Positions 1 through 11,580 of a stretch of DNA of 64,000 bases are shown here, piece by piece. The notes below the pieces were generated by a model. That model saw only the letters and a list, made by a program, of their open reading frames with translations. It ran no database searches and was not told where the DNA came from. The stretch is from the NCBI GenBank assembly GCA_030544215.1, contig JARZZO010000014.1, forward strand, positions 35,307,734 through 35,371,733. The letters are read 5' to 3'. The stretch is from Zantedeschia hybrid cultivar (taxonomy: Eukaryota > Streptophyta > Magnoliopsida > Alismatales > Araceae). Position 1 is the first letter of the stretch. The number at the start of each line of letters is the position of its first letter. Position numbers and translations under genes: made by a program.

Positions 1-954
1 TACACATTTCATGGGATTCATCTTCAACTGATATTCTCTTGACCTTTCTAAAACTCTCGCCAACACTTCGGCATGCTCAGCCTTAGTCTTAGATTTCACT
101 AACAGATCATCCACATACACTTCTAAATCAATGTGCATCATGTCATGGAATATAGCCAACATAGCCCTTTGATAAGTGGTTCCAGCATTCTTCAATCCAA
201 ATGGCATAACGGCATAACAATAAGTGCCCCAAGGTATAGTGAACGACGTCTTCTCTTGGTCCTCTTTTGCCAAGCGAATCTGATTATACCATGAGAATCC
301 ATCCATGAATGATAGCGTTTCATAACCAATTGTGTTGTCGATGAGTACATCTATAGGAGGCAGTGGGAAATCGTCTTTAGGACATGTCCGGTTCAAATCT
401 TGGAAGTCAATGCAAATCTTGACCTTCCCATCCTTTTTCATAACCGGGACTATATTAGCCACCCATTGCGGATAGAGGACAACTCTAATAAATTTGGCTT
501 TATGCAACTTATCAACCTCTTCCTTCATCTTCAAAGTCATCTGAGGGTGGAATCGCCTCAACTTCTGTTTAACCGGGTTAGCTCCAGATTTCAACGTTAA
601 TCGGTGCTCCACTAGGAATGAATCTAACCCCAGCATATCTTCATATCTTCAGGAGAAAGTGTCCTTATAGTCTCTGAGAACTTGAACCACTGCCTCCTCA
701 TCTGTTTCAGAAAGATTTTTACTGATGTGGACAACCTTAGATTCATCTTCAGTTCCCAGATTAATCTCTTTGGTAGGCTCTTCTACAGTAGCCGAGGGTT
801 CATCAAATCTCTTCACTCCACTAGCATACGCCTCAGCTGCGTCCTCGTCATCTTCCTCATCTTCAGTAATGGGGTCTTTCTCATGTAGGAGTTCATACAC
901 CCCATATCCATCATCGACCAACTCATCAACTTCACATCCTTCTGGCAATTGCAT
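1..954 (-). pseudogene. Reverse transcriptase with pre-RT acidic linker (element A)
   Basis: Minus-strand reading from 954 gives an acidic linker ending in a segment like those preceding Tat RTs (INLGTEDES, then VLRDYKDTFS). RT follows: KDGKVKICIDFQDLNR, then NAGTTYQRAM, then the catalytic YVDDLLVKS at about 110-85, and NPMK-C near position 1. The enzyme would copy element RNA into DNA. A TGA at 646-648 lies where related elements have TGG (Trp) and splits the reading frame. The thumb, RNase H and integrase are beyond the window. The fold assignment is secure; activity is very unlikely. Confidence 0.9.
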
Positions 955-2168
955 GGGATTCTCTAAAAGCTGAGGGCTCTGAGAACAAGAAAGGCGTCTT
1001 AAGGCTAAATCATGGAGGTATCTATTCGGAATTCGTCTACCCTTAGACTTCCTAGACTTCCTAACCTGACCAACTTCACTAACTTCATTAAATTACCTAC
1101 CACTAGCCTCACTATCCTGACCTAGTGAGCACAAAGAAGGATGAAAATCAAGGGGTACATGATGTGATATAGGTGAATCCTCTCGAGGGGAGGGACAGAA
1201 TAGATCTAGAAGAGAATATTGCCCGAGTGACCCTCGCGATGGGGTATATTCAGACAAGTAATATGATGTTTCCTCGACGAGGATGTAAGAGGAGGGAGTT
1301 GCCAAATTGGCGGTGTTTTTTTTGAGATTATTGGAGTTTATCATAAAACAAGAGTGAATCTGGAAAGGAGGAGAATGAGGAGATAATGGCACCAAGGCCA
1401 AAGGATTGGGGGGATCAAACAATAGTATGTCCCAGATCAGATCATAAATCCTCTCAGGGTTGAGAGGAATCTGAGGAATTAGATCATGAGGGGATAGAGT
1501 AACAATGATGGGCGGATCCCGTGGAATGTCTTCAGTGATGACCCTCGACCAAGTTAGGGTCAGGAGCAAAGTGCGGAACAGTGTATGAAGGGTGAAAACA
1601 TGATGGGGATAGGTTCCCCTCTAGAGAAGATTAGTGGTGAGTCCAAGTTGGTAGGGGTCGTCAGGCTTCCCTTCATCAGGCTCCTCGCTCAGCAAGATTC
1701 TCTTATCCAAAATGGCCCCAGGCCCTTCAATCAATTCATCTATTAGTGGCGGCCACTTCAGTTCTGAGGGATCAAGGAACAATCTATTGAGTGCAATGTG
1801 CAGGTCCCATGTATCGAACCAGCGGTACCACTCACACTCGGGGTTTTGGACTTTCCTCCTTTTCATTGGCCGCAAAGCCTCCAAGGATCAGTACGTCAGC
1901 AACTCAGAACAGTGCCTAGTTAAATCTCTCCCATATATGTCATGTAGGTCGAAGTGGGAAGTGATTACCACCGTGTTACCATTGTCATGATTAATCACAG
2001 GTCCCTTAATGAAGTGTGTATATAGGGTCCAAGTCAAGGGATCCCGATTTTCTTTGTACGGTGTGGTCATTGTCTTCCAGACTTTCTGACCGTCTTCATC
2101 TTCCTGCTGTTGAACAATGTGTCGTCTCACTCTTATTGGCCTATAGCCCAGACCATTACCAGGTATCC
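955..2168 (-). pseudogene. Protease-to-RT linker region (element A)
   Basis: About 1.2 kb of minus-strand coding-like sequence lies between protease and RT, in pieces at 2130-1888, 1884-1621 and 1569-1093. The start shows a glycine-rich GNGLGYRP segment resembling the G-patch-like remnant found in some plant gypsy linkers. The rest has no motif I recognise. The pieces are separated by stops or small shifts and were probably one reading frame. No independent function can be assigned. Confidence 0.55.
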
Positions 2169-2948
2169 TTATGTTGTCTTTGATAGGCTTGGTTCTGCCC
2201 TACAGTTATGAGCCCAGGCCTTTTCTAGGTCGGTAACCACCTTCAACATGATGTCCCAGCCAGGGGTACTAATGCACTTACCCCTCTTCACAGCATCGAC
2301 TGGACAAGGAATAGGTATAGTGGCTTTCAAAGGATCAGCCGAAGGAGAATAAACCTGTAATATCGACAGAATGGGTTGTCGGCTAGGTAAAGGAGTCGAC
2401 TTGATGTTCAAAGAGTAAGCAGCAGTAAGGATTGGTATGCTCATTATTTTAATGATTCGTCCCTTATAAGGAAACTTGAGGCATTGATGGTTTGTAGAGG
2501 GTATGGCCTCAAGGGATTTGATGTAGGAACGGCCAAGGATGCCTTTTAAAGAGGGGTCGATCTCCAAGATGTGGAACTCGACCTCGTCATGACAAACGGG
2601 ACCTAACTCTACCTTCAAGTAAACCATTCCCAGAGGGGAACATGTAGAGTTGTCGTAGGCGATAATAGAAATAGGGGAAGGCAACCACTTCTCCTTGGGT
2701 ACACCACAAAATTCCACGGTCTTTGGTGATAGTATATTGATAGAGGTCCCTATGTCAACCAGACATACATCCATAGCCTTCTTGCAAATGTTAACTATAA
2801 TGCTTAGTGCCATGCTCCTGGCTGCTGTTGGTGCTAGCTCAGATGTATAGAATGAGATAGAGGGCTGATCCCCCTGTGGAACTAGCAGTGTAGTGATCTT
2901 CTCTACCAGCACATCCTCATTGACCATAACCCTTTTGAAATACAACAT
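2169..2948 (-). pseudogene. Retropepsin-like aspartic protease region (element A)
   Basis: A 259-codon minus-strand frame contains the protease active-site region CLVDIGTSINILSP, followed by a flap-like stretch and then ILGRSYI, the usual hydrophobic-G-R motif of the C-terminal part of retropepsins. It would process the Gag-Pol polyprotein. The active-site triad reads D-I-G rather than the commoner D-T/S/G-G, which may be lineage variation or decay. The frame ends just short of the linker. The identification rests on motif order and on its position between gag and RT. Confidence 0.75.
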
Positions 2949-2957
2949 TAAAGCTTC

Positions 2958-3557
2958 TTAGTGGGTTTTAGATCTTTTGATCAGTTCAAGCACTGAAATG
3001 CGTGCCAGTGTTTTGTCTAGGTGCTTCAACAAGTCATATTGAGTGCCAGATGCACTCTCTTCATTCTGTACTTCCTCTGGCGGCTGTGATGGACCCTCTC
3101 TAACTATAGATTGAGGGAAGACTTTATTGAAGACCCTTCTGCTCCGGAGCGTGTGTTGATCATCATTGGAAGGTGTCTTGAGTACCGCCGAGTTGATGAG
3201 GGGTTTGGATGGGGTAATGAGTTCATATGTGGGTGATGGTGGGTTATTTGGTGGAGGTGTTGTAACATAGATGAGTGGTTTAGAAGGTTGTATGGTATTG
3301 GGGTAAGCAGTTGGTGCAGGTGATGTAGGAAATGGTATGCGTAGCAATGGTTTAGATGGCATGAGTAGTCCATAACTGGGTGGTGGTGGGTTATTTGGTT
3401 GAGGTTTGGGGGAAGATTTAAGGAAAGTGGGTGTTAATGTAGGGGTGATGATTATGAGTTCTGGTTTAGGTATGCGAGGCGGTTGTTCGGTGGTACTTGG
3501 AACATGGCATGTTGAACAAATAGAGGAGGACTCCTCTTCCCTCCAATGTTGCCCCAT
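2958..3557 (-). pseudogene. Proline-rich gag-to-protease spacer (element A)
   Basis: A 199-residue minus-strand frame dominated by Pro, Ser and Thr, with a degenerate repeat of about 35-40 residues (units around YGLLMPSKPL, YVTTPPPNNPP and YELITPSKPL). The C-terminal end is charged (LLKHLDKTLARISVLELIKRS) and may lead into the protease. It shows low complexity typical of the disordered spacer between zinc knuckle and protease in Tat-like elements. It has no catalytic motif. Confidence 0.5.
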
Positions 3558-3564
3558 GTTAGCC

Positions 3565-4214
3565 TCAGACTAGATATGGGTAAGGATCAGGGCAACCTGG
3601 TTTTGATGCTCCGGCAACGGGTTCTGCACTATACCCATGTTTAGTAGTGTTGCTGCCTGTGCTGGTGCTCTCTGTATCTGTTGTTACTGCTGTTGTGGCT
3701 ATTGTTGTTGTTGCTGCTGTTGTTACTGCAGTCTCCTCGCCTTCAGGGTAGCTATATACTTTCTCATCTCTTCCCAATCAATACCCCCTTGTTCATTTAG
3801 GTCATAGATGTAGCCCCTGAATTGGAAACATGCATCCACTGTATGCCCAAGTTGTCTATAGAAGACACAGTACTTGGAGGCATCATCATTCTGGGGCCAA
3901 ACTGTTTTCTCCTTTGGCAAGACCAAAGCATTGGCTGTCATAAGGGCATTGAATATGTCTACTAGAGACTCCGAGAGTGGAGTAGATGCCCTTTTCGGGC
4001 CTGGAGGTTTTCTTTGCTAGTTGTAATCGCCTGGGGGAGGCACATTATGGTATGCTGGCTGCTAATGAGACTGATTACATGCTGGCTGGTATGGTTGCTA
4101 GGGTTGATTATAGACTGACTGATATGGTTGCTGAGGCAGCCTAAAGCCCTACTAATTCGGCAATCTCTGCCCTATATACTGTGGCTGTTGTTGTTGGTTT
4201 CTTATGAACTGCAA
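3565..4214 (-). pseudogene. Gag zinc-knuckle region (element A)
   Basis: Minus-strand frame at 3941-3723 carries KYCVFYRQLGHTVDAC, a CxxxxxxGHxxxxC variant of the nucleocapsid knuckle common in Tat elements, followed by the FxxRGYIYDLNEQG segment. Downstream the CAG/CAA-rich run (about 3725-3650) encodes short Gln/Asn/Thr tracts in shifted frames. Positions 4214-3942 read through several stops and are Gln/Pro/Tyr-rich. It would bind RNA during packaging. It is a broken copy. Confidence 0.65.
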
Positions 4215-4904
4215 TTAGTTATTGTTCATGATGCTAATTTGTTCATGAGAGAGTGTGCCCTCAGTAGTAGGACCCATGCTAGGAGAATTTGGTATGGCAG
4301 GCTTCCAAGGTGGAGATCTACTGGGTCTATGGGGGTCAAAGATGCTGGAGAAGGTTGAATCTTTGAAAGCGTTCTGGCAATAACGCACCCTCTCATATAA
4401 TTCCGCCATGCTAGTCAAATTGTTCAATGTGAGGACAAGCTTGTACTAGGGCGTGGCATTGGCAATCATCATTTTCACTTGTTCTGACTCAGACATGTGA
4501 TCTTTTATCTTCTCTGCCATACCCCTCCATCTATCAGCAAAGGTGATAAAGTCTTCATCAGGCTTCATCTTTTCAGCTACTAAATCAGTTATTGATAAGG
4601 ACGGTGCAACTCTGTCCTGGTATCGCTGGATGAATTTCCACGACACAGTGTCATAATTTTCCACATCATACGAGTCCAGGAAAAAGAACCACTCGAGGGC
4701 TGGTCCCTCTGATGATTTCTTGAACAAGAATGCCAGCGACCTTTTGTCGTTCTGCCAGAAGCAAGATTCATACATAAACTCCTTCAAGTGGGTGAAGGAG
4801 TTACCAGAGCCATTGTACTTTCTATACACTGGCATTTCAGAAGGCGGCAAATGAAATACTGGCAGATTGGGGATAGACACTTCAGGGATAGCCTTGACTC
4901 CCAT
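4215..4904 (-). pseudogene. Retrotransposon gag (capsid) domain, element A
   Basis: Minus-strand frame 4904-4446 (152 codons) is a clear retrotransposon gag domain: KYNGSGNSFTHLKEFMYES, then GPALEWFFFLD, then VSWKFIQRYQDRVA and ITFADRWRGMAEKI. These are the helices and aromatic signature that define the family in plant gypsy elements. A stop at about 4446-4448 is followed in the same general frame by LNNLTSMAELYERVRYCQNAF (4427 downward), so the original gag continued. It forms the virus-like particle shell in the cytoplasm. Confidence 0.85.
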
Positions 4905-4929
4905 AATTTTCTTGAAACTGTTGAACTAC

Positions 4930-5317
4930 TCATCCATGCGGTCCATCTTTGTAAGTAGAGCCTGAGTCACTAGATTGATTTGGGGAGGAGGAGGTGGTGG
5001 AGCATGTTAGGCTTGGCTCCTGGAATAAGTGGGGCATGGGGGAAGTATGGTTGAGGTATGGCAACGCTTCCGCATATCCGAAGGCATTTTGGTGAGTCGG
5101 CATATGCGGTCTAGCCGGGTATCTCGAGGAGGATTGTTGTGGCCCAGCTGGCCGAGGAGTAGAAATATGAAGGCCATCTATGGCTTGATGAACAGAAGGG
5201 ATACAGTGAGGGGGAGGAACTTGACAAACAACAGGGGGAACCACGGGATTTGGTTCGGCAGAACGCAAGGGTGTCTTCCCCTTGAGAATGGACTGGATAG
5301 CCTCAAGTTGTTGAGGA
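4930..5317 (-). pseudogene. Gag N-terminal region, split by a solo LTR (element A)
   Basis: Minus-strand frame rich in Pro, Ser, Gln and His, a typical disordered Tat gag N-terminus. It does not start at 5268: joined across the solo LTR (5318-6864, removing one copy of the GAGGA duplication) the same frame continues into 6865-6920 (EHYITPVNPQQLEAIQS), reaching a stop near 6916. This shows that the copia LTR landed in gag. No in-frame ATG is visible upstream of the split, so the true start is unresolved. Confidence 0.65.
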
Positions 5318-6864
5318 TGTTAGTCTTAAATGGCCTACAAGCCAATCTGACTATGTAAATCTCGTTCGTTTATTAATATAAATGGCACAATATTCATTAT
5401 GTGTAATTCGTATTCTTATCGTCTCATAATGAAGTTCGTGAATATGTGCAATAATGATCAAATTATGATGAGATCATACTAACGAGACTGATCACTTAAA
5501 CACAGATATTCTTAATAGTTCATAGTCGAAGGATATCCGAGAAGGACATCGGATATCCGGTTAGACTAGTACATATTACTCCTTCTCATACGATGAGGGT
5601 GACTGATCTCATAGTCACTTGCATAGTGACACTAAGGCGAATCTATAGGTGCTCATTAGAGAATGAGTTCACTGAACTGATCCGACTGAATCGCTGGATG
5701 GTATAATACCTCACTGTCAACTAGCTTGATTCTATTGTCGCAGTTGCGTGGATGGTCCTCGGACCTGAGACACTAAGGACACCTTGTCGGTGGACTTCTG
5801 TGCTTTGACCTTGGTTTATGAATCTCTAACCACGGGATTCTAAAGGGCTAAGGATCGGGTATAACGGAATACCGTCGAAGGAAATTGAGTGTCAATAAGG
5901 AATCATTCTCTCTCGATACTTAGAGAGAGAATGCTTTAGGAAGGATGCGTGGAAGTCTCTGGCCAGGGCGGACGATAATATCGGGAAAAGAGTTTTCCGA
6001 TATTATATGGCAGCATCCAATCCAAGTGAGTCGACCAGTTAGGTTTGACGGTACACCATACCCTAAGTTGACTCGAGAGTATTGTACGAATGAAGGATTA
6101 TATCTACGCGGTAACTGCCGGCAGAAAGGTTCAAAGAGTGGGTTGCTTAACCCCGATACCTTCCGGGTTTACGCAGTGTTGCTTGGCACCCAACGTAATC
6201 GGAGGCCCGATCAAATTTGATGTGCGACATTGATTCGATTGATTAATTAATTAATATAATTATTAATTGATTAATCAGGCCAGTGAGGAATCACTAGGCT
6301 TATTGGGCCATTAACCGGACTAGTTATTTGGCCTAGAGGGTCACACGCAAATGATTCTCAAGAGTGGGTTTTATATTAACTGGGAGTTTTTATGAAAAAA
6401 CACGCGGTTAGTATAAAATGTAGAGAACGGGCTGAGCAGATCAAGCTGCTACTCAACCCTGGCCGCCCCCTCCTCTCTTCCTCTCTCTCCCTGGCACTCC
6501 AAGCTGGATATGTTCTCCGGGTCTGCTCTGCCGTTTATCCGACACTCGTCCGACGGGAAATTGACCGCACTTTGCGGCGATCGTTACGGCGAACGGCAAA
6601 GGATTCGTGGGCTGTGACGAGCGAGGAACGTGAGGATATCCACTGCGAGGAGGATCGCGTAGACTTCGCTAGAGGCCGGGCGCTTGCGTGGCTAGCAGTG
6701 TCACACTGATGGAACCGTTCGGACGCGGATTCGAATCCGCGCACAGTAATGTTTGATTACTGTTCTAATCCGATTTTAGTTTTTTTGAAACGGGAATCGG
6801 ATCACAGATAGATTATTTTTATTCCGCTGCATTTTGCGATCCGGAGAAACACGAGAACCCAACA
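5318..6864 (+). mobile_element. Solo LTR of a Ty1/copia element
   Basis: The 1547-bp sequence matches along its whole length the two LTRs of the copia element at 13475-22765. It starts TGTTAG, ends ACCCAACA, and is flanked on both sides by GAGGA (5313-5317 and 6865-6869). There is no internal region. This is the footprint of insertion followed by LTR-LTR recombination. Its divergence from the full-length copy's LTRs is visible throughout, so it is a separate and fairly old event. Confidence 0.95.
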
Positions 6865-7513
6865 GAGGATTCACGGGGGTAATGTAGTGCTCAAAAAGAG
6901 TGTGTTCGTCATGTTATCATGTACTATGACTAACAATATGAAAAGAATTGTGATCGCCAGAAACCGAGGGTTTCAAAGGAAAAATGATCGCTTACTAACC
7001 TTACAAATCCGGAGAATATGGGGTCTTTTTGTTCCTCTCTTCTGGCCGGCCGAAAGAAAAGAGCCTTCTCTTTCTTTACTCTTGTTCTTCTTTTGTACCT
7101 TGCACAAAAAAATCAAATAAACAATAAAACTATGATTATAACTAAAATAGTGTAATATCTATTCTAATTAAGAATCTAAACATGCAACTAAACTAAAAGA
7201 ACTCACTTTTTGTGTTCTTTTAAACCCCTTTTGAGGAGTGTAGGTTTGGAAATCATGAAGTGAGTGTGTGCGATGAGTTGATGCAATGAAAAACTATATG
7301 AAAAAGAAACTAGAAGAAACTAGAGAGGAAATCGGTTGGTTTGGCCCATTGAAAGCCTTGATCTTCTTGAGCTTCAATGGTAGAAGAGGATGAAAAAATA
7401 AGAACTCCTTCTTGTTATCCACGTTTTTCTCTCTTGAGGACCTTCAAACACCTTGCAGAAAGCTCCGAATTCTCTCAAAAAATCAAACTTTTTAAAAGGT
7501 CCACGTCCATATG

Positions 7514-7521
7514 TATTTATA
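7514..7521 (-). promoter_or_regulatory. TATA box of the Tat-like LTR
   Basis: Minus strand reads TATAAATA. The sister LTR at 55816-55823 has the identical octamer at the corresponding place, which supports a conserved LTR promoter directing minus-strand transcription of element A. Confidence 0.65.
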
Positions 7522-7760
7522 AGAAGTAACTTTAGGGTATTTGGCCTTCAAAGGGATTCTCCCGCAGCTCAAACTTGCTCTGGACGATCATAATGGGAAT
7601 TGGAAACCCTTCCACCCTTCGGAACATGATTATCTCGGCCAAATCTTGCTTATCAGGAAACTCTTAAAACACATCGCTGAAGGGGGATGTCTTTTAGTTC
7701 ATTAATGCGGCCAAAATAGAAATAAATCCGGAAAGGAAAACCGAAAATAATTAGGAAACA

Positions 7761-7967
7761 TAAAAGGCGTCGTGTATACGCGACGTGCTTTGGATAAATT
7801 AGGAAATTAACTAAAATTAGAAATAGTAAACCTAAGCGGATTAAGACCTAAACGGCGTCGTGTAAGGGAGACACTATTCAATTAAATCCTCTTAAATTTA
7901 CAATTTTCAATTCCGAATTGATTTCTGCTAAGAATCTAAATGGCGTCGTGTATCTGCGACGTGATTA
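7761..7967. repeat. Three 34-bp spaced palindromes (type A) in the LTR
   Basis: Units near 7761, 7848 and 7936 each read GGCGTC, ten variable bases, then GACGTG or GACACT, inside outer A/T arms. The left arm is conserved; the right arm is degraded in this LTR. Confidence 0.8.
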
Positions 7968-8085
7968 AACAAATTTTGAGAAAATCAGTAAAAATTAATT
8001 AATAATTAAACATTAGATCATTTTGGGGCATTATGATTGTGACATGAAATTTACTCAATATGATGTAAAAATTAGCATGTCTACA

Positions 8086-8098
8086 GCTGCCCCACCTT
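8086..8098 (-). other. Polypurine tract of element B
   Basis: Minus strand reads AAGGTGGGGCAGC immediately before the LTR start TGTAGACA. This is the expected plus-strand primer position for an element whose body lies to the right. It argues that the LTR at 8085 is the 3' LTR of element B. Confidence 0.7.
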
Positions 8099-9287
8099 GG
8101 CATTGACTTTACAATGGAGTGAAATGTACTGAAAAGGTGATGCCAAAATGTGATGTGACATGCTCTTAACATCATACGATGGGAATCTTTCTCAAAATAA
8201 TCAGTGAGGATAACTCGAAGAGATCAATAGAATCAATCTTATCTGGATGGAGGAGACAAATGAAACAAAAGGTCGATCAACTTCCGCGACTGGGAAGTAC
8301 CCTAGGTCACAAATCCTGCAGGTTTCATCATGAAGAGCGGTTACCAGCCAATGTGAAAGTGCTGCAATCATGGCGGATCTTAAGAGGAAATAAGAAATGT
8401 TGAGTGGGAAATCCAAAAAAGGATAGAATTCCACGGATATCATCAAGTGAACCTCAAAGATAATCAAGATACTCAATTCAGAATGGAATATTTCATACCA
8501 CGTTGGGATTTATTGGATCAATGGTCTGAAATTTAGTTAGAAATTAATTTTTATCACAATTATGTCAAAGTCCTATATGATGCATGTTGGAATAAAAGAA
8601 AAATATAAAATGAAATAAAATATAAATTAATCAAGAATAATATTGTTAAATTGTCATCAATGAGTTAAGATATCGATTCTTGTAATTCAGTGCTCAGTCG
8701 AAGCTCGTTTATCTACGCACCGTTTCACAAAAGTGAAACAATCGTCCCCATTAATTAACAATCTAACAGCCTATCCGTATGACTAAGAATCCTCTAGAAT
8801 TATCACTGTTTTTGTTGGAGGGGAACTCAAATTCCAGTTTCATTAAAACCACAAGGTCCTTGATATATCTAATCAATATTTATCATATAGTAATGCGAAT
8901 GCAAATCAATTACATAAAAGAATATAGGGTAGAGATAACCGTCTTTTTAGTCACGGCTGGGACTCATGCACTCCCAAAGCGAGACCTTAGTGGAATTGTC
9001 AGCTTTATTTTCACGTCTTGGTATTTTCTGCACTCAGCATTTCGTCAGTAACTTCAAGCAAATTATATATCATGGAATCATGGATTTTCAGCAAAGTAAC
9101 ATAAATTCAAAAACCTGTTTAAAATGCGTCGCTATTCACAGACGTCATTTAAATGAAGTCGCCTCGTCCAGATGCCATTTAACTTTCAGAAACTCCTCTC
9201 CGCTCTGACTCCAATCCAAACTCTACTTGCCTTAATGCACACCTCTCTTCCAATGCGGAAAGGGATTTCTAATCTCGCAAATCACTC
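8099..9287. other. Non-coding stretch upstream of the antisense genes in element B
   Basis: About 1.2 kb of A/T-rich sequence between the polypurine tract and the TATA box at 9288. Short open frames here have no family signature. The only structured part I see is a pair of type A palindromes at 9119-9183. It probably combines element B's 3' untranslated region with the promoter region of the antisense gene. Confidence 0.5.
9119..9183. repeat. Two adjacent type A spaced palindromes
   Basis: Unit 1 reads TTAAAATGCGTC, ten bases, GACGTCATTTAA. Unit 2, directly abutting, reads AAATGAAGTC, ten bases, GATGCCATTTAA. They lie about 110-170 bp upstream of the TATA box of the antisense gene. Confidence 0.8.
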
Positions 9288-9294
9288 TATAAAA
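9288..9294 (+). promoter_or_regulatory. TATA box of antisense gene 1
   Basis: TATAAAA lies 133 bp upstream of the ATG at 9421, with an A-rich leader between. The spacing suits a plant Pol II core promoter and suggests the antisense gene is transcribed on its own rather than from the LTR. Confidence 0.55.
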
Positions 9295-9420
9295 CTCTCC
9301 TTTCTTCATATCAAAGCATTACAACAAGCAATCAAGAGGGAAAGGTAGAGATTTCTTTTCAATACTCAAGAAAAGAGAGGTGGAGAACAAGAAGGAGTCA
9401 AGAAAATCAATTCAAAGAGG

Positions 9421-10817
9421 ATGGATTCTACACAAGAGTCTTCAAACAAAAGGACGAGAAAGGCGATTGAAAAGTTGTATGAGGTGAAGGATCATCTAAG
9501 TGGGCGGGATCCTAACTTACAAGTAAGCTATTCTCTCCTCCAATCAATTCCTCCTATGCAACTTTCTACATGATCTCTATATTTCAATTCTCTATCTAGG
9601 GATATCCTTTCTTCCCCAGTCCAAGAAGATTTTCTTCACTTCCATGGGTCCAAAAGCTAGTTAACAAGATCAATCTCTCCATGCAATCTTATATATCCAA
9701 GTGGCATATCCAAGGATTGATAGTCCATGCCAAGCATTACCAGAGCACAAACATGGATTGGGCTGCGATGGGCGCTTTGATCGAACTATGGCATCCACAA
9801 ACTCATACTTTCCTCTTTGCTACGTTTGAAGCCAACAACCTCTTAGAAGAAGTTAAACTCTTATTGGGCTTTCCCAAGCTTAAGGTTAACAACGATGATC
9901 TTGATTAGAGTGAGATGATATTAATGAGGGAAAGGATCACTGGTCAACAATTATTGGAAAAGATCATGAAGAACCCAAAAGAAATTTAAGCCTGTCTTAC
10001 AAAGAAGGGAATCAATCTTGCTAAATTAGCTAAATGGACTCTGAAGAAGATAGAAGACCTTAAGGATGAAGATACAGAGAACGTGATGAAGGCGTTCACC
10101 ACGTGCTTAGCTGGAGCACTACTATTCCCTGCCCAAGACAATGTTTTAGAAGATGATCAAATCAGCGCAATCAATGGGATTTTTGAAGGGAAACAGGTTA
10201 GCACAACGGTTCTAGCCTACCTCTACAGTAGGCTCTCTGCAGCTTGTACGGGCCAACCTCCTTATGGCAGCATGCTCCTCTTGGCTCTATGGGTGGAATT
10301 CCACTTCAAATTCAACCATAATGAGGAGAAAGTTCCAAGGATATCTAAGACATATCAGCGTAGTCCTATCTTCCATATTGCCAACGTTGTGAAGTTCAAT
10401 GATAACATGACCAATTGAATATCCAACCTCAAGACTCGAGCTGACTGGCGCACTTATTTCAAGACTATGCCCAGAACTGGATTCGAATCTACGCTACTTG
10501 CTCTCATGGAAAAGGCAGTTCGAGTGCACTGTGGTGCTGGCACAGAGCTCCGACTGATCGGGGCGACCGAGTTCGTCCTTTATAATCTCCATCGGTGTCA
10601 TCCTCAGCTTGGCATGCCTCGCTATGAGTTTCCAGAAATATATTCTCTTTCTCCAATCAAGAAGCGAGCATTAGGAACTGATGAAGACTTCGAGGCGACC
10701 GAACTTATTGCAACTCTTTGGAACATCGGATTCACCCGTTGTGTGAAAACACCTCATGAAGCCAATAAGGAACTGTGGAAATCATATGTAAATGAGCTCA
10801 AGAAAGCCCAACCTTGA
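9421..10817 (+). pseudogene. Antisense gene 1 of element B, PMD/DUF7745-like, disrupted
   Basis: Exon 1 is 9421-9522 (34 codons, starts MDSTQESS), with a GT-AG intron 9523-9599. Exon 2 starts at 9600 in frame. Exon 2 reads WVQKLVNKI, later IELWHPQTHTFLFATFE, LLLGFPK, then CLAGALLFPAQDNV and LLLALWVEFHF, ending ELKKAQP. The sequence pattern resembles the plant DUF7745/PMD-type transposon-linked families, but this is from memory and only moderately sure. Stops at 9906-9908 (TAG), near 9988 (TAA) and 10416-10418 (TGA) break it. It precedes the PMD gene in the same orientation, opposite to element B's pol. Confidence 0.55.
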
Positions 10818-11141
10818 AAGCTTTTCACCTTTCTTTCAATTTGATGTATTTTGATTCTATTTTAATCAAAGAAATCATTCCTTAATATAGTAGAAATCCT
10901 CTTTAAATGCTTTACAATTTTCCTGTAATTTTTTCTTGAGTGAAACTGTGATTTTCCCTCAAATATGAACTATGGGTTCAATTAATTCAAATTGTGTCGA
11001 CTCAGAGAGACGTTTTTTCAATCCCAATCAGTCTCCAAATTTAAAAATTCATCTTTGAAGAAGCCTGAATCGTGTCTGGTCATCAAGATGCCTTTCTATT
11101 TTCTCTCTCCTATTTTCCAGAGATCTCCAGCAATTAATCCA

Positions 11142-11337
11142 CTAAATGGCGTCATCCTTACAAGACGCAAATATCCATTCTTTTCAAACTCTCTGTGGTA
11201 CGGCCCTGAGCAGAAGAGGCAGTAAAATCCAAAAGGCGTCACCCTAGGGGGACGTGTTTCACTTATTTCAAAAATTGTTGTTGCCGCCTCAGTTTGTGTG
11301 CCCCTAAATGGCGTCGCTGTCCCAAGACGCGATTTAA
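11142..11337. repeat. Three type A spaced palindromes upstream of the PMD gene
   Basis: Units near 11142, 11228 and 11304 keep GGCGTC, ten variable bases, then GACGC or GACGT. They are spaced 86 and 76 bp apart and sit 250-440 bp upstream of the PMD start codon. Confidence 0.82.
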
Positions 11338-11384
11338 TGAATTCAAACAGGGACTTGCAAGCCCGAACCCCTTTCTTCCTCATT

Positions 11385-11580
11385 CTCTCCTTCACTCTCT
11401 CTCTCTCTTCTTCCTTCTTTCTCTCCAGCGATCGGCGAACCCCTCCCCTCTCCGGCCATCTCCCTCATCTCCGGCGGGCCCCCTCGACTCCTGCGAGCTC
11501 CCACAACTCCGGCTCTCACGAGCTCCCTCTCTCTCTAGCTCTCTCCCTCACTCTCTCTCTCTCTCACTCTCTCTCTCGTC
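11385..11580 (+). repeat. CT-rich microsatellite / pyrimidine leader
   Basis: Runs of CTCTCTCT mixed with CCTC and TTCC fill this stretch just before the PMD gene start. Open frames over it are low-complexity Leu/Ser/Pro and are not taken as coding. Confidence 0.7.

Larger units (their letters stand above)
1..8085 (-). mobile_element. Tat-like Ty3/gypsy element A, truncated by the window edge
   Basis: On the minus strand the order is LTR (8085 to about 6985), gag N-terminus, capsid-like gag, zinc knuckle, proline-rich segment, aspartic protease, linker and reverse transcriptase running off position 1. Gag-PR-RT order with a YVDD RT is Ty3/gypsy, and the 'DFxDLNR-CPKDDFP' style motif points to the Tat lineage. 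Several stops and frameshifts show it is a decayed copy. A copia solo LTR (5318-6864) splits its gag. RNase H and integrase would lie left of the window. Confidence 0.88.
6985..8085 (-). repeat. Tat-like LTR shared by elements A and B
   Basis: On the minus strand it begins TGTAGACATGC at 8085, has a TATA box about 565 bp in, and ends near GCGATCA at about 6985 (alternative end 6951, which also reads GGCGATCA). It is preceded by a polypurine tract belonging to element B and followed by the gag of element A, so it serves both. A diverged relative lies at about 55226-56408 with the same start, TATA box and end. It holds three 34-bp spaced palindromes. The inner (left) boundary is uncertain by about 35 bp. 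Confidence 0.75.
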
